NCBI GenBank assembly: GCA_021399445.1
Contig: JAJTUQ010000005.1
Location: 3,534,001 to 3,598,000 of the forward strand
DNA length: 64,000 nucleotides
Source: Xylogone sp. PMI_703
Lineage: Eukaryota; Ascomycota; Leotiomycetes
Reading direction: 5' to 3'
Position numbers and translations under genes: made by a program. How positions within the stretch are numbered: position 1 is the stretch's first letter; the number at the start of each line of letters is the position of its first letter. The notes below the pieces were generated by a model. It worked only from the letters and a program-made list of their open reading frames with translations, had not been told where the DNA came from and made no database searches. Positions 10,136 through 21,257 of this stretch are shown in pieces.

Positions 10136-10175
10136 CTTACAAGGGGTGGCTCATTCAATTGTTGAAACCCTTACG
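10136..10175 (-). repeat. Right terminal inverted repeat of Tc1-like element (imperfect)
   Basis: Partner of 8876-8915; contains GGGGTGGCTCATTCA at 10143-10157 and is followed by the TA at 10176-10177. Confidence 0.75.
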
Positions 10176-12034
10176 TATTTAAACACAAGCGCATGTTATT
10201 AGCACGTGACATGTACACTTTCCATATTTGGTCTAACGCTATCTGTCTAAATATGCACTTACGCCGCTTGTTTATTGAAGAAATAAAACAGCCTGGCTGC
10301 TCTGGTTACTCACAGATATTACAGGCAATCTGCAATTCTTCACAAGACATTCACAGGTCTACTTGTATATACACCTTAGCGCTATCACGTGCTCCACTCG
10401 CCCTTCGGCTATGGTGTTATGGTTGGAGAGCCGAGGAGGATCTCGAATAAAACCATACTTGAGTGTTAGTATAACATTGATCGTAACTCGTCTTTCGATA
10501 ATCTCTTGAGTTACATTAATATGTCCGGCAAAGGGAGACCCAATGGATTGCCCGAGTTGATCGTATCATTCATTTTCGAAGGACTATGCAAACAGAACTT
10601 TATTATTCGTCCAATGTTTACCAATAGTCGTTTTGATAACCTACTCTCGTTGATTAAAAAAATAGTATAATTAGAAGAACTCCGGATTCTAAGAGCAGTC
10701 TAGAATTTCGTACTACTAGCCGGAGTAGTTTAGGATCAAGTATAAAATCCCAGCTTGATTTGTATTCTATTATGTCGAATTCTTGTACATCAGGCTTATA
10801 TAGTCTGGTGTATATTATTGCAATTCAGACGACATCAGCTTAACACACAAATAAAGCACATAAGCTGCCTTGTAGCATGTTAAGGCATCGTACTTTAAAA
10901 AAGACTAATCCGAAGTGCATTACTGTAATTCGAACTACGTGTGTTTGATGTATAAATAAGGCACATATATTGCCTTGCAGTATGTTAAAGCGTCGTACTC
11001 TAGATGCTATTAGTCCGAATTGTACTATGGCAAACAAAAATATACACAATTGTAGTATTCCGAATCTAAAAATACTTCTCCACATTATTTGTAGTAAGCT
11101 TACTCATAGGACAATTTCCGTGCTTGCACATCTAGGAGATCGTGAGCGTGAGAGTCTGAATTTGGTTCCGACACGCTAGCGTTGGAGGAGCGGAGGGATA
11201 CATATAGGATTTTAGATAGTCGTGAACCAGTAGTATTCAGTGTAATATAATTCTTTCGCAGTACGCAGGTTCAGATTTTCTCATCTAGATGTGAAAGTCC
11301 TTTGTAAACTGGATTAAGATTTATCCTAGACCTATCAGAAAGCCCATTATTTAGGCTGCCTCTATCTACACATCTAGGTTTAGTTACCCATAACATTCTT
11401 TTGTCCACTCAGTACTCCTGATTTGTAATGTCATACCTGAACAGTCACAAATGTCTAAATTAGAACGGGAAAGGTTCCCCCAGAAATATTAAAGAAATAT
11501 TGGTGAGAAAGAAAAAAGTATAATATGTAAACGGATTGGAAAATAAGAAAGGAGATAGAAAAGGAAAGAGATCAAAGTACTTATGTACAAAGAAATAGTA
11601 AACCTGTTGGAATTCCTCGGTTACAGCGGGCGCCAATTCTGGATTCTTCAGTATTAAAATCCAGGATGGTGGACTGGGGCATTATTTCCGACAGCAGGAG
11701 CCTGTTCTGACTCTTTGAATCCTTCTTGCTAAAGCTGACTTTATTAACATGTTAGGTAAAAAGTACGAGCAAGGCGTGAGGTGGCAGTGAAAATGGGTGA
11801 AGCGAGAGTGAATAGAGCGGCGATGGATCTATAATAAATAACTTGATTTGTATATAGAGAAAGATGAGGATTGACGGGATATAACATATAGTCTCTATGC
11901 CAATAATAGCCAAGTTTAAATGAAATGATATATTATCAGTAATTTCAATGACTCACATTTACAAATCTCAATTTGAAGCTCATTCTATAGGGATAATAAG
12001 CAAAGCAGTTAAATATTATACTAGCAATTCTATT
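10176..12034. other. AT-rich gene-free region
   Basis: About 1.9 kb with very low GC and no supportable coding region. It contains the diverged tandem repeat listed separately. The composition resembles mutated repeat DNA. Confidence 0.5.
10849..11058. repeat. Diverged tandem repeat, two copies, period 105 bp
   Basis: Copy A starts at 10849 and copy B at 10954. Both begin AAATAA(A/G)GCACATA and share TGCCTTG, AGCATGTTAA/AGTATGTTAA and CGTACT in the same order and spacing. Similarity is strong over about 50 bp and weaker afterwards. Most differences are transitions. Confidence 0.6.
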
Positions 12035-13204
12035 TTAATCCACTACATAAAGCTGTCCACTAGCTAATTCTGCTTTTGTATCATAATTTATCTGTATAGT
12101 AGGGTCTACAGAATAGTCCCATATCTTCTGAAAGTTCCGGCAAGTGTGAACGGTTGATGTCTTGAGTATCAACTTATCCGCTCTCTGTTCCCAAGTCATC
12201 GGTGTTAAATCAGCATGGCACATAAGTGCCTGTCGAATGTGGTCGATGCAATGATCTATAAATTCAATGTCAATAGTAGCTCCATTAGAGTGTCTCGCCG
12301 CAACGGCTAAGGACAGTGGAGATCGGTACTAACCAATATAGTCATGTCGAGCTGGATGTCCCGGCATATCTAATTCATGTTGATAGTAATCAACATCTAA
12401 AGCTTGGCGCACTCTGTTCTGTTAACAACATAATTAGCAACAATGTCATTGCCTCGGTTGGAATTGAAACCTACCAGACAATGTAATGAATGGAATACGT
12501 CCAACCTGTCTCATTGATTAGCATTGACTTCTACTCAGCATATATGAAGCATCTTCATTTAGATCCACAAACCCTAAGAAATATTGCTGATCACTTGGCC
12601 ACTTATATGTTTCCTCCTGAAGGTGCATCACCTGTCCCGGGGATACATCAAAATTCAACCCTTTTCGCGTTAGAGAGTTGATTGACGGTCGACGTAAAAT
12701 ATGACTGTATAGCAGTACTCACCGAGCAGCAAGTTATCCCACGCCTGGTCAATCTCTGGACTTGGCCTACCAACATACTGTGTCCCTGTGCCCTTCTCTC
12801 TATAGAATGTCTTGTTGTCGCGATCAAGCTTTATTCCCCCAGTGAAAGCAATCTCAACCAATTCGATCTTAGACCTTACAGTCTCTATAACGACATTAAG
12901 ATTCAAAACCAGATGCATGAATTGTTTGACTAAAATATGAATATGGCAGAGAAAGAGTATACGGACCAAAATCTGTTCTAAACCCAGTAGAATACTCCCA
13001 TCGCAAGGGCTGCTTACTCAACCCAAGAGCTACAACCGATAGAGTGACAAAGAACATGAAAAGAAACACACATATATATGAACTTCTTCTCTTCAAAGAA
13101 GTTGTAATCCCTCTCCTTTGTCGCGGAAAGAGAAAGCTAATATCCTCTCCATCTCCGTCAACTTCTGTTTTATCCAGCAATACGCGGTAAGGTGCTTCCT
13201 CCAT
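12035..13204 (-). CDS. UstYa-like (DUF3328) membrane protein
   Basis: Six exons: 13204-12967, 12884-12723, 12660-12573, 12505-12475, 12418-12334 and 12255-12035. These total 825 nt and encode 274 residues with consistent phases. An N-terminal cytosolic stretch leads into one membrane segment (YICVFLFMFFVTLSVVALGL, about 43-62). The luminal part carries FTGG, then GRPSPEIDQAWDNLL, which is typical of DUF3328, then VFHSLHC and DHCIDHIRQAL with a final TW block. UstYa family proteins oxidise and cyclise ribosomal peptides, and some act in other secondary-metabolite pathways. The first HxxHC motif is intact (HSLHC). In the second the leading His is Tyr (YIDHC), so metal binding or catalysis may be altered. 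No precursor-peptide gene or other cluster enzyme is visible next to it. Confidence 0.85.
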
Positions 13205-14035
13205 CGTACAAACAGAGCGGGTGATACGAATATCGAGAGCTTAGGATAAGGAGAATAATTGATAATAAGATATCTCCTACTATAATCAAACTTCTCAAAT
13301 CCAAATAAAGCTAGGTCCTATTCCAGTAGTATGTATCTTTAAGTTCGACTACTCCGTAAGTAGGAACGCTATCGAAGCAAGGCGAGCCGAACAAACAAAC
13401 TTGGGGCAACCCGAGCCGATCCCACTCCGATGCGGCAGCATGGTTCCTACTTCGCGCTGATTTAGTTAAGTTACAGCGCTATTGCACTCCTTGCCCTAGA
13501 ATTTCAGATGCTCAATTGTATAAAATATCTGAGAACCACCATATAAGATGTGCTGCTATATCGGCTACACCATCCTTGTGATAGTTCCAGCTCGTATTGA
13601 GACACCAGTACAGCAGAGACGTTGGCACCCTGGGAACCAAACCTCCCTCTTGTATGGTAGTAAAATTCCAAGCCTTTTGGCTTTCGTAAATCGTACATTC
13701 ATAACTCTAATGATTCACAGCACACTTAATCACTAATATAGCACACAAGAACGATTAAAGTATCGTAAAAAGACTCTATTAAATCTTTATGTTTATCTCA
13801 TTTACGTCGTTCTGATACCGTAAACTTCATATGCCGCCATGTAAAAACAATCATAAAAACCCGGATATGAAAGAAAAGGAAATAGGCCTCCAAGCCAAAA
13901 GGAATCAAAAACAAACAATGCAACCCGCCCCATGCATCTATCATACAAGTGACCCCTCCCAAGATGAAGAGAAACGGTCTATTTTATCAACTTCAGCGAT
14001 TCTTGGGAGAAAGAATCTGGAAGTTACAGAGTAAT
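13205..14035. other. Intergenic region marking the end of the AT-rich block
   Basis: Contains the promoter of the UstYa-like gene and the 3' untranslated region of acetyl-CoA carboxylase. No other gene is seen. Confidence 0.5.
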
Positions 14036-17000
14036 CTACGTACTCTTCAAAAACTTCAATGCCTCCTCTCGCTCATTAGCAGGCAGCATGCTGAGCACCA
14101 TCTGCACACCCTTCAATCCTCCCCTAGCATTGCCCCGCAGTAATTGGGCGACTTCAAATGCCACGCCCTCAGTCTTCATGGCCTCAACCTTCTCGTGGAT
14201 CATCTTTCGGTTCTCCTCATACCACATAGCAACTTCATGATCTGCTTTTTCGAAGTCAGGCAGGCCGGTCCAAGCGGCGAGAGTTTGCAGGTGGTGTTCT
14301 CGGGTTGCCAGTGGGTTGCTAGGTTTGGTTGTAGCCGAGGTAGAGGCAGGTGCAGAGGCAGCAGCCATGCGCTTGAGGATATACTCCTCATTGACACGGC
14401 GACGAACACGCCAGTAGAAGAAGCGACGGGCTTCCTTCCATTTCAGCGAGTCACGAATGACATTCTTGGCCTTCATACGGCCAGCGCGGTCATGGAGATC
14501 AGCGAACTGAAGACTGATTTGAGAGTAGACTGGTAGAAGCAATTTCTCACGCTCAGCCATCTTGACCTTGATGTCCGATAACTCATCTGCTGATGGTGGG
14601 TTGGCCTTATCGGCGATTCGGGCTTTGAGAGAAGAGTAGACAGGATCCAGACGAGCCATGGTCTCGAGTTGCTTCTCACGCTTGTACTTGATGCTAACAA
14701 TACCTTCTGGCTCGAGGACACCACCACGAGACTCTTCATCAGCGTACATCTCCATGTAGGTTGGGTTGATTGTTGGGTCAACGACGACCCAGGAACCACC
14801 ACGGAGTTCACCGAAGGGAGGAATGTAGACGAAGATAGGCTGCTCATATTTGGTGAGGGCGTCAACGATGTAAGATCCGTACTTAAGAACTTCGTTGTAC
14901 ATATCTCTCTGACCGCCAGAGAAACCTCTCCAGTTGGCGAGGATCATGAGAGGAAGTTGTTCACCGTTATTGAAGTCCCGGATAGCCTGTGAAGTCTTGT
15001 AAGCGGAGTTAGGATACCACACACCACCGGCCTCGTTGGTGATCTGCTCGATGGAATCAGGGTTGGCAGGGTCAGCCGGAGTGACATTCTCGACTGAACG
15101 AGACTCAACTGCGATGACACCCATTGGGATGCCACCGAGACGAGCACGACCAACAACAACAGTCCTGGCCCATCCGCCAAGGGTCTCAATGAAAGAATCC
15201 TTATCGAAAAGACCAGGCATGAAGCCTTCATCATCTTCTTTACCAGCAATCATCCAGCGAACATCAAAAGGCTGCTTTGGTGGTGGGACATAGACTACAT
15301 CTCTGTCCCAGGTATCTAGAGTATGAGCAATAGGAAGTGGGTTGTTCCTCTTGTCAGGAACGAATGACATCCACTCAACGATCTGGGTAACACCATCAAG
15401 TTCGTTCTGTGCAGTCAAGTGAGAAACACCATTCCTGTACATGATTTGAGTGCCACCGAGTTGCAAGTTGGATGCATAAACATCACGACCGAGCAACTTG
15501 TTGATAGCAGGAGCACCAGTAAGGATGATAGGCTGGCCTTCAATCTGGATGGCACGCTGACCAAGACGAACCAAGTAAGCACCGATACCTATAATTATGA
15601 ACATCAGTAAAAACTCTAAAATGTAAACGAAGAAGTAATAAATACTCACCCACGGATCGACAAGTAACGAGAGTAATCGTGAAGATATCCTCATAAGCTC
15701 TGCTTGTGGCACCAGCGATCAAACCACTACCCTTAAGACATTCGACACCCAATCCATCAACTGCACCAACGATAGTGGTGATCTTATGTCTAACCTCACC
15801 GTCTTCAACAATCTCTTCGGTGATGACTTCTTTCACCTTGCCATCCTCAAACCTCTTCTTGGCCTCTGGAGTCAAGTATAAGTACTTGAATCCAGCCTCA
15901 GGTTTCTCGGGATTATTCCAGGCGACACTGAAGTGAGGGATGAGTTCTTCAGCCATACCAATTCTGGCGCCGGAATTGGCAGACAGGTAGATACGAGGAA
16001 TGCCAAGCTTTCGGGCCAGTTCAGTACACTTGTAGAAGAACTGGTCTTCCTTTGGTCCAAAGGAACCAATCTGGAAGGTGATATCGTTGGCGACAATGAC
16101 GAACTTTCGTCCACGAGGGTACTCAGGTGTCTTGGCAGTTACCAACCATCCAACCATACCGTGGGAGTTTGTACCAGGCTCACGTTGAACTTCAATGAGG
16201 TTATCTTGGTCATCAAGCACAAGTTCGCTGTACTCAATACATTCTCCGATAGGGGGTCGCTTTTCCAACAGATGAGGGTGCTTTGCGATAGCCTTATCCC
16301 AGGAAACCTGGAATGCTTGTCTGAAGAGCTCTGGGAAATCGTAGACATACTGAGTACCCATCACATGAGCCTTGTATCTCTTTGGCTGGAGCCATTCCTT
16401 GGTCGGGTATGGGGTTGACACTGGTCTAAGATGCATGGAGCCAATCTTGGTGGTACCACCGATACTGTGGAAGATCCATTCGCCACCCTTCTCGGACTTG
16501 CGTTCTGCGTACATCTCGACTTGAATGACATATCCAGAGGTGTTGGAGATGACAACACGAAGAGGATAAGGCATGCCGGTATTGGGCTCAGTACACATGA
16601 TACGGATTTCCGCACCAGTGACACGAAGACGCCAGAGTCTCCTACCAAAGCGCTCCAAGAAGCCGCCAAGCGCCTGCTCGACCTCAGGAGGCTGAAGAGG
16701 GAAAACCGGAGAGAAGTTGATGAAGATATGGTTGAGATCAGAGTTGTTGTTACCAATGACGGTGAGAGCATCTAAGATATCATTCATCAAACGATCAGCC
16801 TCGGAGATGAGGTACTCAGCCGTGGGGATCTCATCCCGTAGTCTACCAGGACGGACCACAGCACGTGTAAAGTATCGTTTGTCACTCTCATTTTCCTTGC
16901 CCACAGCCTCATAGACGTGGATGTTGCGGTTCTCTGTGAAGACTGGACGGATGTTGAACTTTGAGAGCCTTCCGAGTTCAAGCTGGAATGCCAAGGCGGG

Positions 17001-20000
17001 TTCGCTGTGACGGATACTCAGATCTTCGTCATATGTGGGACCTCTGAATGTGTAGTATCCCGGGTAAGTTCCATCCTTGTGACCACAAATAAAGGTGAGA
17101 CGACGGATTCGATGACCGAGAAGCTCTTCCTTGACAGCATTAATAATGCTGTTTAGTCGAGGAACAATCTCACTATCATCCACACTCTCAGCATCCCGGA
17201 CAGCAATGTTGCAGACAGCGGTGAAATCATCATCACTGTCCCGTCTGGAAAGAGGCCTTCTCTTATCTGCAAGAGATGAAGCAACGCTGGCTTTGGGCTT
17301 CTTAATACCATTGATGGGGAAGAGGTCCATAGCACGCATGATTCCCTCTTCTGCCTCATCCAAGTAGTGCACTGGAACAATGACACCACGTCGGTGAGGC
17401 TCATTCTGCGACTTGTTCACAAGATAGGACATGTCACTGATAGAGCTGACGCGGTTGAATGGGTTGCGCTGATTGCCAGCAACACCGGGAGTGGGCGGCC
17501 CGGAGCTTTGCAAAGGCATGTTGAACTCCGGACTGCCAACCTTGCGCAGCACAAAGTCCCAGGATAAGAGGAATGGTGGCTCACCAGACTCATTGTTATA
17601 CTCGATGTTCTTCAATGCATATGCACGATATGCTCGGCGAATATAAACTTCCAGGGCAGCGAGTGAGACCCATGGATCTTGGTGACCGAAGAAGAGAGGA
17701 AGCACATCAAAGACAGTATACTTTGAATCGATGACTTCCTTCAAGATCTCCAAGTTAGGTTCACGATGATCCCAGCCTGTCTCACCATAACGTGACTCAA
17801 CGACCGAAGATCGGAGAATGTGCTCCATTTGAGCAGCACGTTCTTCTAGCGAAGGCATAGCACATTGAATGAGGACTTCTCTCGCCTTCAACGCGACCTT
17901 GGAAGTTTGTCTTGATTCCAACTCGGTGAGCTTGAGCAATGCAGGTCGGAAGTGCTTTGCAATATTGCCGCTATTTGGCTTGTTTGGTCTGTACTCCTCA
18001 AGGATAGCAAGAATGAGGTTGTTCTTTGCCCCCACCCTGCTGTGAGACAAAACAATTTGAATAACCTTCAATGGATCATCCTTGTTCTCATCTCGGAGTT
18101 TCAAAATGACTTCTTCATCCTGAGATGTTCGTCCCGAGAAGAGACGCTCAACAGCAGCGTATCTCTCGAGAATGTCAGAGAACACATCTAGTTCACGGAT
18201 CTTCTGACCCTCGGCATATCGGTCAAGCACATCAGTCAATGGTACCAGCGCAGCTTTGAGCAATGCAACATCGCTAGGGGCGACATTGTCATCCAAGAAC
18301 TTTTGTAGTGTCTTCGAGAGAGCCTTTGCAGGGAACTCGGCCTTTCTTGCCTTAGCGCGATCAACGATTTGGGTGAAATGGGCATCAAGTTTCTGCGGCA
18401 TTCTACCGTGCAAGGCAGCGAATTGTGCGTTCCATTCACTGTATGGCAACTCAGGGTCACGGAGAACTTCGATCAACTCGTTGAGAGTAGATTGCATGAT
18501 AACCTGGTTGTCATATCCATCAAGAATGTCCAAGAGGATCTTGTGGAGGAAGCTGAATCGCTGCGAAGGCTTGGTACCGGCAATAGTTGGTGGACCGAGA
18601 TCTGGGAGCTGGCCAAGGAATGGCTGTGCGTGCTTGACACGGGATGGATCATCTAGAGCGAGTATACCAAGGATATCACCTGCCTCGAGAGTAGCTCCTG
18701 GCTGCTTGATGGTCTGAACGATACCATCCTCTTGAGCAAGAAGGGGCATGTACATCTTCATGACTTCGACTTCAGCAAATGGCTGGCCAGCTTTGATGTG
18801 CTCGCCGTTCTCGACGGTAAATTTGACCAGTTTTCCAGGACTGGGAGTTCGCAGCTGAGTAGGGTCGTTCTCCTGCTCAAGCAAGCAGGTCTTGCTGTCG
18901 ACACTCAGGCGAGTGGCACCGACCTCCTCCTTCCAATAGACGTTGTGGCTTCGGCCGCCGACGAGAACCAACAAACCACCATCGCTCAAAGGCCTGATAC
19001 CTACAGAGCACTTGGATCCGTTGATGAATAATGTGTAACTGTCGAGGCTGGATCTTGTGGCAGTGAATTTGTATCGGTAACCCTCATAGATAAAATCTAT
19101 TGGGAAAACAGTCTTCAGGATATCTTTGGAAGGAACCTGACCCTTCTCCAAGCTAGCTCTGTAATCAGAGATACATGCCTCAGAGGCAGTGTGGGCCTTG
19201 TAGACGGCGCCGCAGACAACTGCAAGTGTAGGATCCGGTCGCTCAGCAGTAAGTTTGTTGGAAATGAGCTCATCAAGCCATCCAGTGGTGATGGTGTTCT
19301 CCTCGAAGGCAGGGGTCTCGAGCAGCTTAATCAGGTACTCAACGGTCGTTCTGAAATCACCACGAATGCTCAACTCCTTGAGGGCAACAACCATATGCTT
19401 GCGAGATGCAGATCGGTTCTCTCCGTATGCGAAAATGTGACCGAACTGACTGTCAGAGAAACTGTGGATACCACCAGCCGTACCGACAGAGAAGTAACCC
19501 CACACGTTAGAACTACTTCTGAAGTTCAATTCGTGCATCATACCGCTTGATGGTTTGAAGCCCTCTCCTGGATCTTCGGAAGTAATACGGCAAGCGGTGG
19601 TATGGCCCTTTGGCATTGGTCTTCTCTGGGTCAACGCGCTACCCTCCTTGGAGAAATCGAAATCGATCTCGTTTGCGCCATGAGGATCAACACCATAGAG
19701 CAATCTCACATCACGAACTCGATGAAGTGGGATACCCATGGCAATCTGAAGCTGGGCAGCTGGGAGGTTGACACCACTGACCATCTCAGTCGTGGGATGC
19801 TCGACTTGCAATCTGGGGTTAAGTTCGAGGAAGTAGAACTTATCATCAGCGTGAGAGTAGAGGTATTCAACGGTACCAGCAGATACGTAGCCGACAAGAC
19901 GACCCAGACGGACAGCAGCCTTCTCCATAGCCTGGAAAGTAGCAGGATTGGCGACTGTGACAGGTGCCTCCTCAATAATCTTTTGATGTCGTCGCTGAAC

Positions 20001-21257
20001 GGAACAATCTCTGCCGAAGAGAGAGATGTTGTTTCCGTACTGATCAGCTAGCAGCTGGACTTCCAAATGTCGGGCATTGCCAGCCAGCTTCATAATGAAA
20101 ATGGGCGAGCCGGGAATTTCACTGGCAGCGGCCTTGTAAAGAGCCTCGAAGCCTTCCTCAGAGACGGCTTTTCGAATACCCTTTCCTCCACCACCCTCCG
20201 AGGCCTTGATCATGACAGGGAATCCAATTTCCTTGGCCTTCTCCAGACCTTCTTGCCATGACTGAACGCAGCCCTTCATGTAAACGTCGTCATCGACAGT
20301 GACCAACCCATCTTCGTCCACATGTACCTGGTCAACGCCAGTTCCAGACCAGGGAATACAAGGGACGTTTGCGTGTTGTGCAACGATTGTTGACGAGATC
20401 TTGTCTCCCAAAGATCTCATAGCCGAGCCAGGAGGACCAATAAAGACGATCTTGTTTGGAGAAGCTGCGAGGGATTCGGGCAATTTTGGGTTCTCGGATG
20501 CGTGGCCCCTATGAAAATTAACCGTCAGTATCAAAAATTCTGATTTCACCCAAGTTTGCAAAGAATGCACTCGTTTCTCCTCTAGTCTATTATTCGGAAA
20601 TAGCAGTGAACTCACCATCCAGCCCAAACAGCGTGTACGCCCATACGTTCGGCAACATCGACAATGAGCTCAACATTGGCGTAGTTGTTATTATTTGTGC
20701 CACCTGGAACCTCAACGTATTGGTCTGCCATGCGAATATAGTCGGCATTGGCTTGTAAATCTTCGGGTGTGGCCATGACCGTGAACTGAATGGCTCGTTC
20801 ATCGCCGAAGGTCTCGTACGCCCATTTTCGTACCGACCGGATCTCTTTCACGGCAGCAATACCGTTGTTGGCAATGAGGACCTAAAAAAACCTCGCCGTT
20901 AGCAGCTGTACCACTTTGACCCCTCCATTACTCTCTCTACATGTCTAGTCCATCGTTTTGGGTTCCGGGAGTGAATCTCCCTTCACTTGGCCGATTTTTC
21001 ACCCCGGCTTCGAATTCTATGTTTTAGTGCAGAAAAAAGGGAAATCTTACATTTGTGATGACAGTGTGGCCATCATGAGAAGCCACAAAGTCCTTAACCA
21101 GACTGGGCGGGGCGTTCTCTAATCTGTTACCACCGATGAAGTGGTCTGCGAGTTTGTGCTTCGCAGCATAGACAGAAGGATAGGAACCGTTGGTGACCGG
21201 AACGGTGCCGTTTGTGTGCGCCGCAACACCGTTGACGCCGTTGGTTTTCGAGGCCAT
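14036..21257 (-). CDS. ACC1: Acetyl-CoA carboxylase (biotin-dependent, multidomain)
   Basis: Catalyses ATP-dependent carboxylation of acetyl-CoA to malonyl-CoA, the first committed step of fatty acid synthesis in the cytosol. Four exons: 21257-21051, 20881-20616, 20508-15650 and 15588-14036. They sum to 6,885 nt (2,294 residues), the normal fungal length. Domains in order: biotin carboxylase (about 30-560) with [12 protein letters not shown] and the ATP-grasp loop SEGGGGKG (262-268); the biotin carboxyl carrier domain with EVMKM, biotinylated Lys near residue 742; the long ACC central regulatory region; and the carboxyltransferase domain containing [11 protein letters not shown] and a late [14 protein letters not shown] block. 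No stops or missing motifs are seen, so this should be the essential single housekeeping enzyme. Start MASKTNG is the first ATG after a long pyrimidine-containing leader. Confidence 0.98.

Larger units (their letters stand above)
8876..10175 (+). mobile_element. Tc1/mariner-like DNA transposon, decayed
   Basis: A 1,300-bp element with TA on each side (8874-8875 and 10176-10177). Its ends are imperfect inverted repeats: in the first 28 positions I count seven mismatches, and the best-preserved block is TGAATGAGCCACCCC (8894-8908, mirrored at 10143-10157). Similarity fades after about 40 bp. The size, TA duplication and transposase agree with Tc1/mariner. The mismatched ends and a frameshift in the transposase C-terminus suggest it is old and inactive. 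It begins 26 bp beyond the right end of the neighbouring pogo element. Confidence 0.85.

Noticed and set aside
10840..11085. Minus-strand frame with an internal amino-acid repeat, considered as a repeat-type ribosomal peptide precursor for the UstYa-like genes
   Set aside because: It has no signal peptide and no Lys-Arg cleavage sites between repeats; the repetition reflects the 105-bp DNA repeat.
14473..19975. Many long frames opposite or overlapping the acetyl-CoA carboxylase exons
   Set aside because: They mirror the codon bias of the real gene on another frame and encode nothing recognisable.
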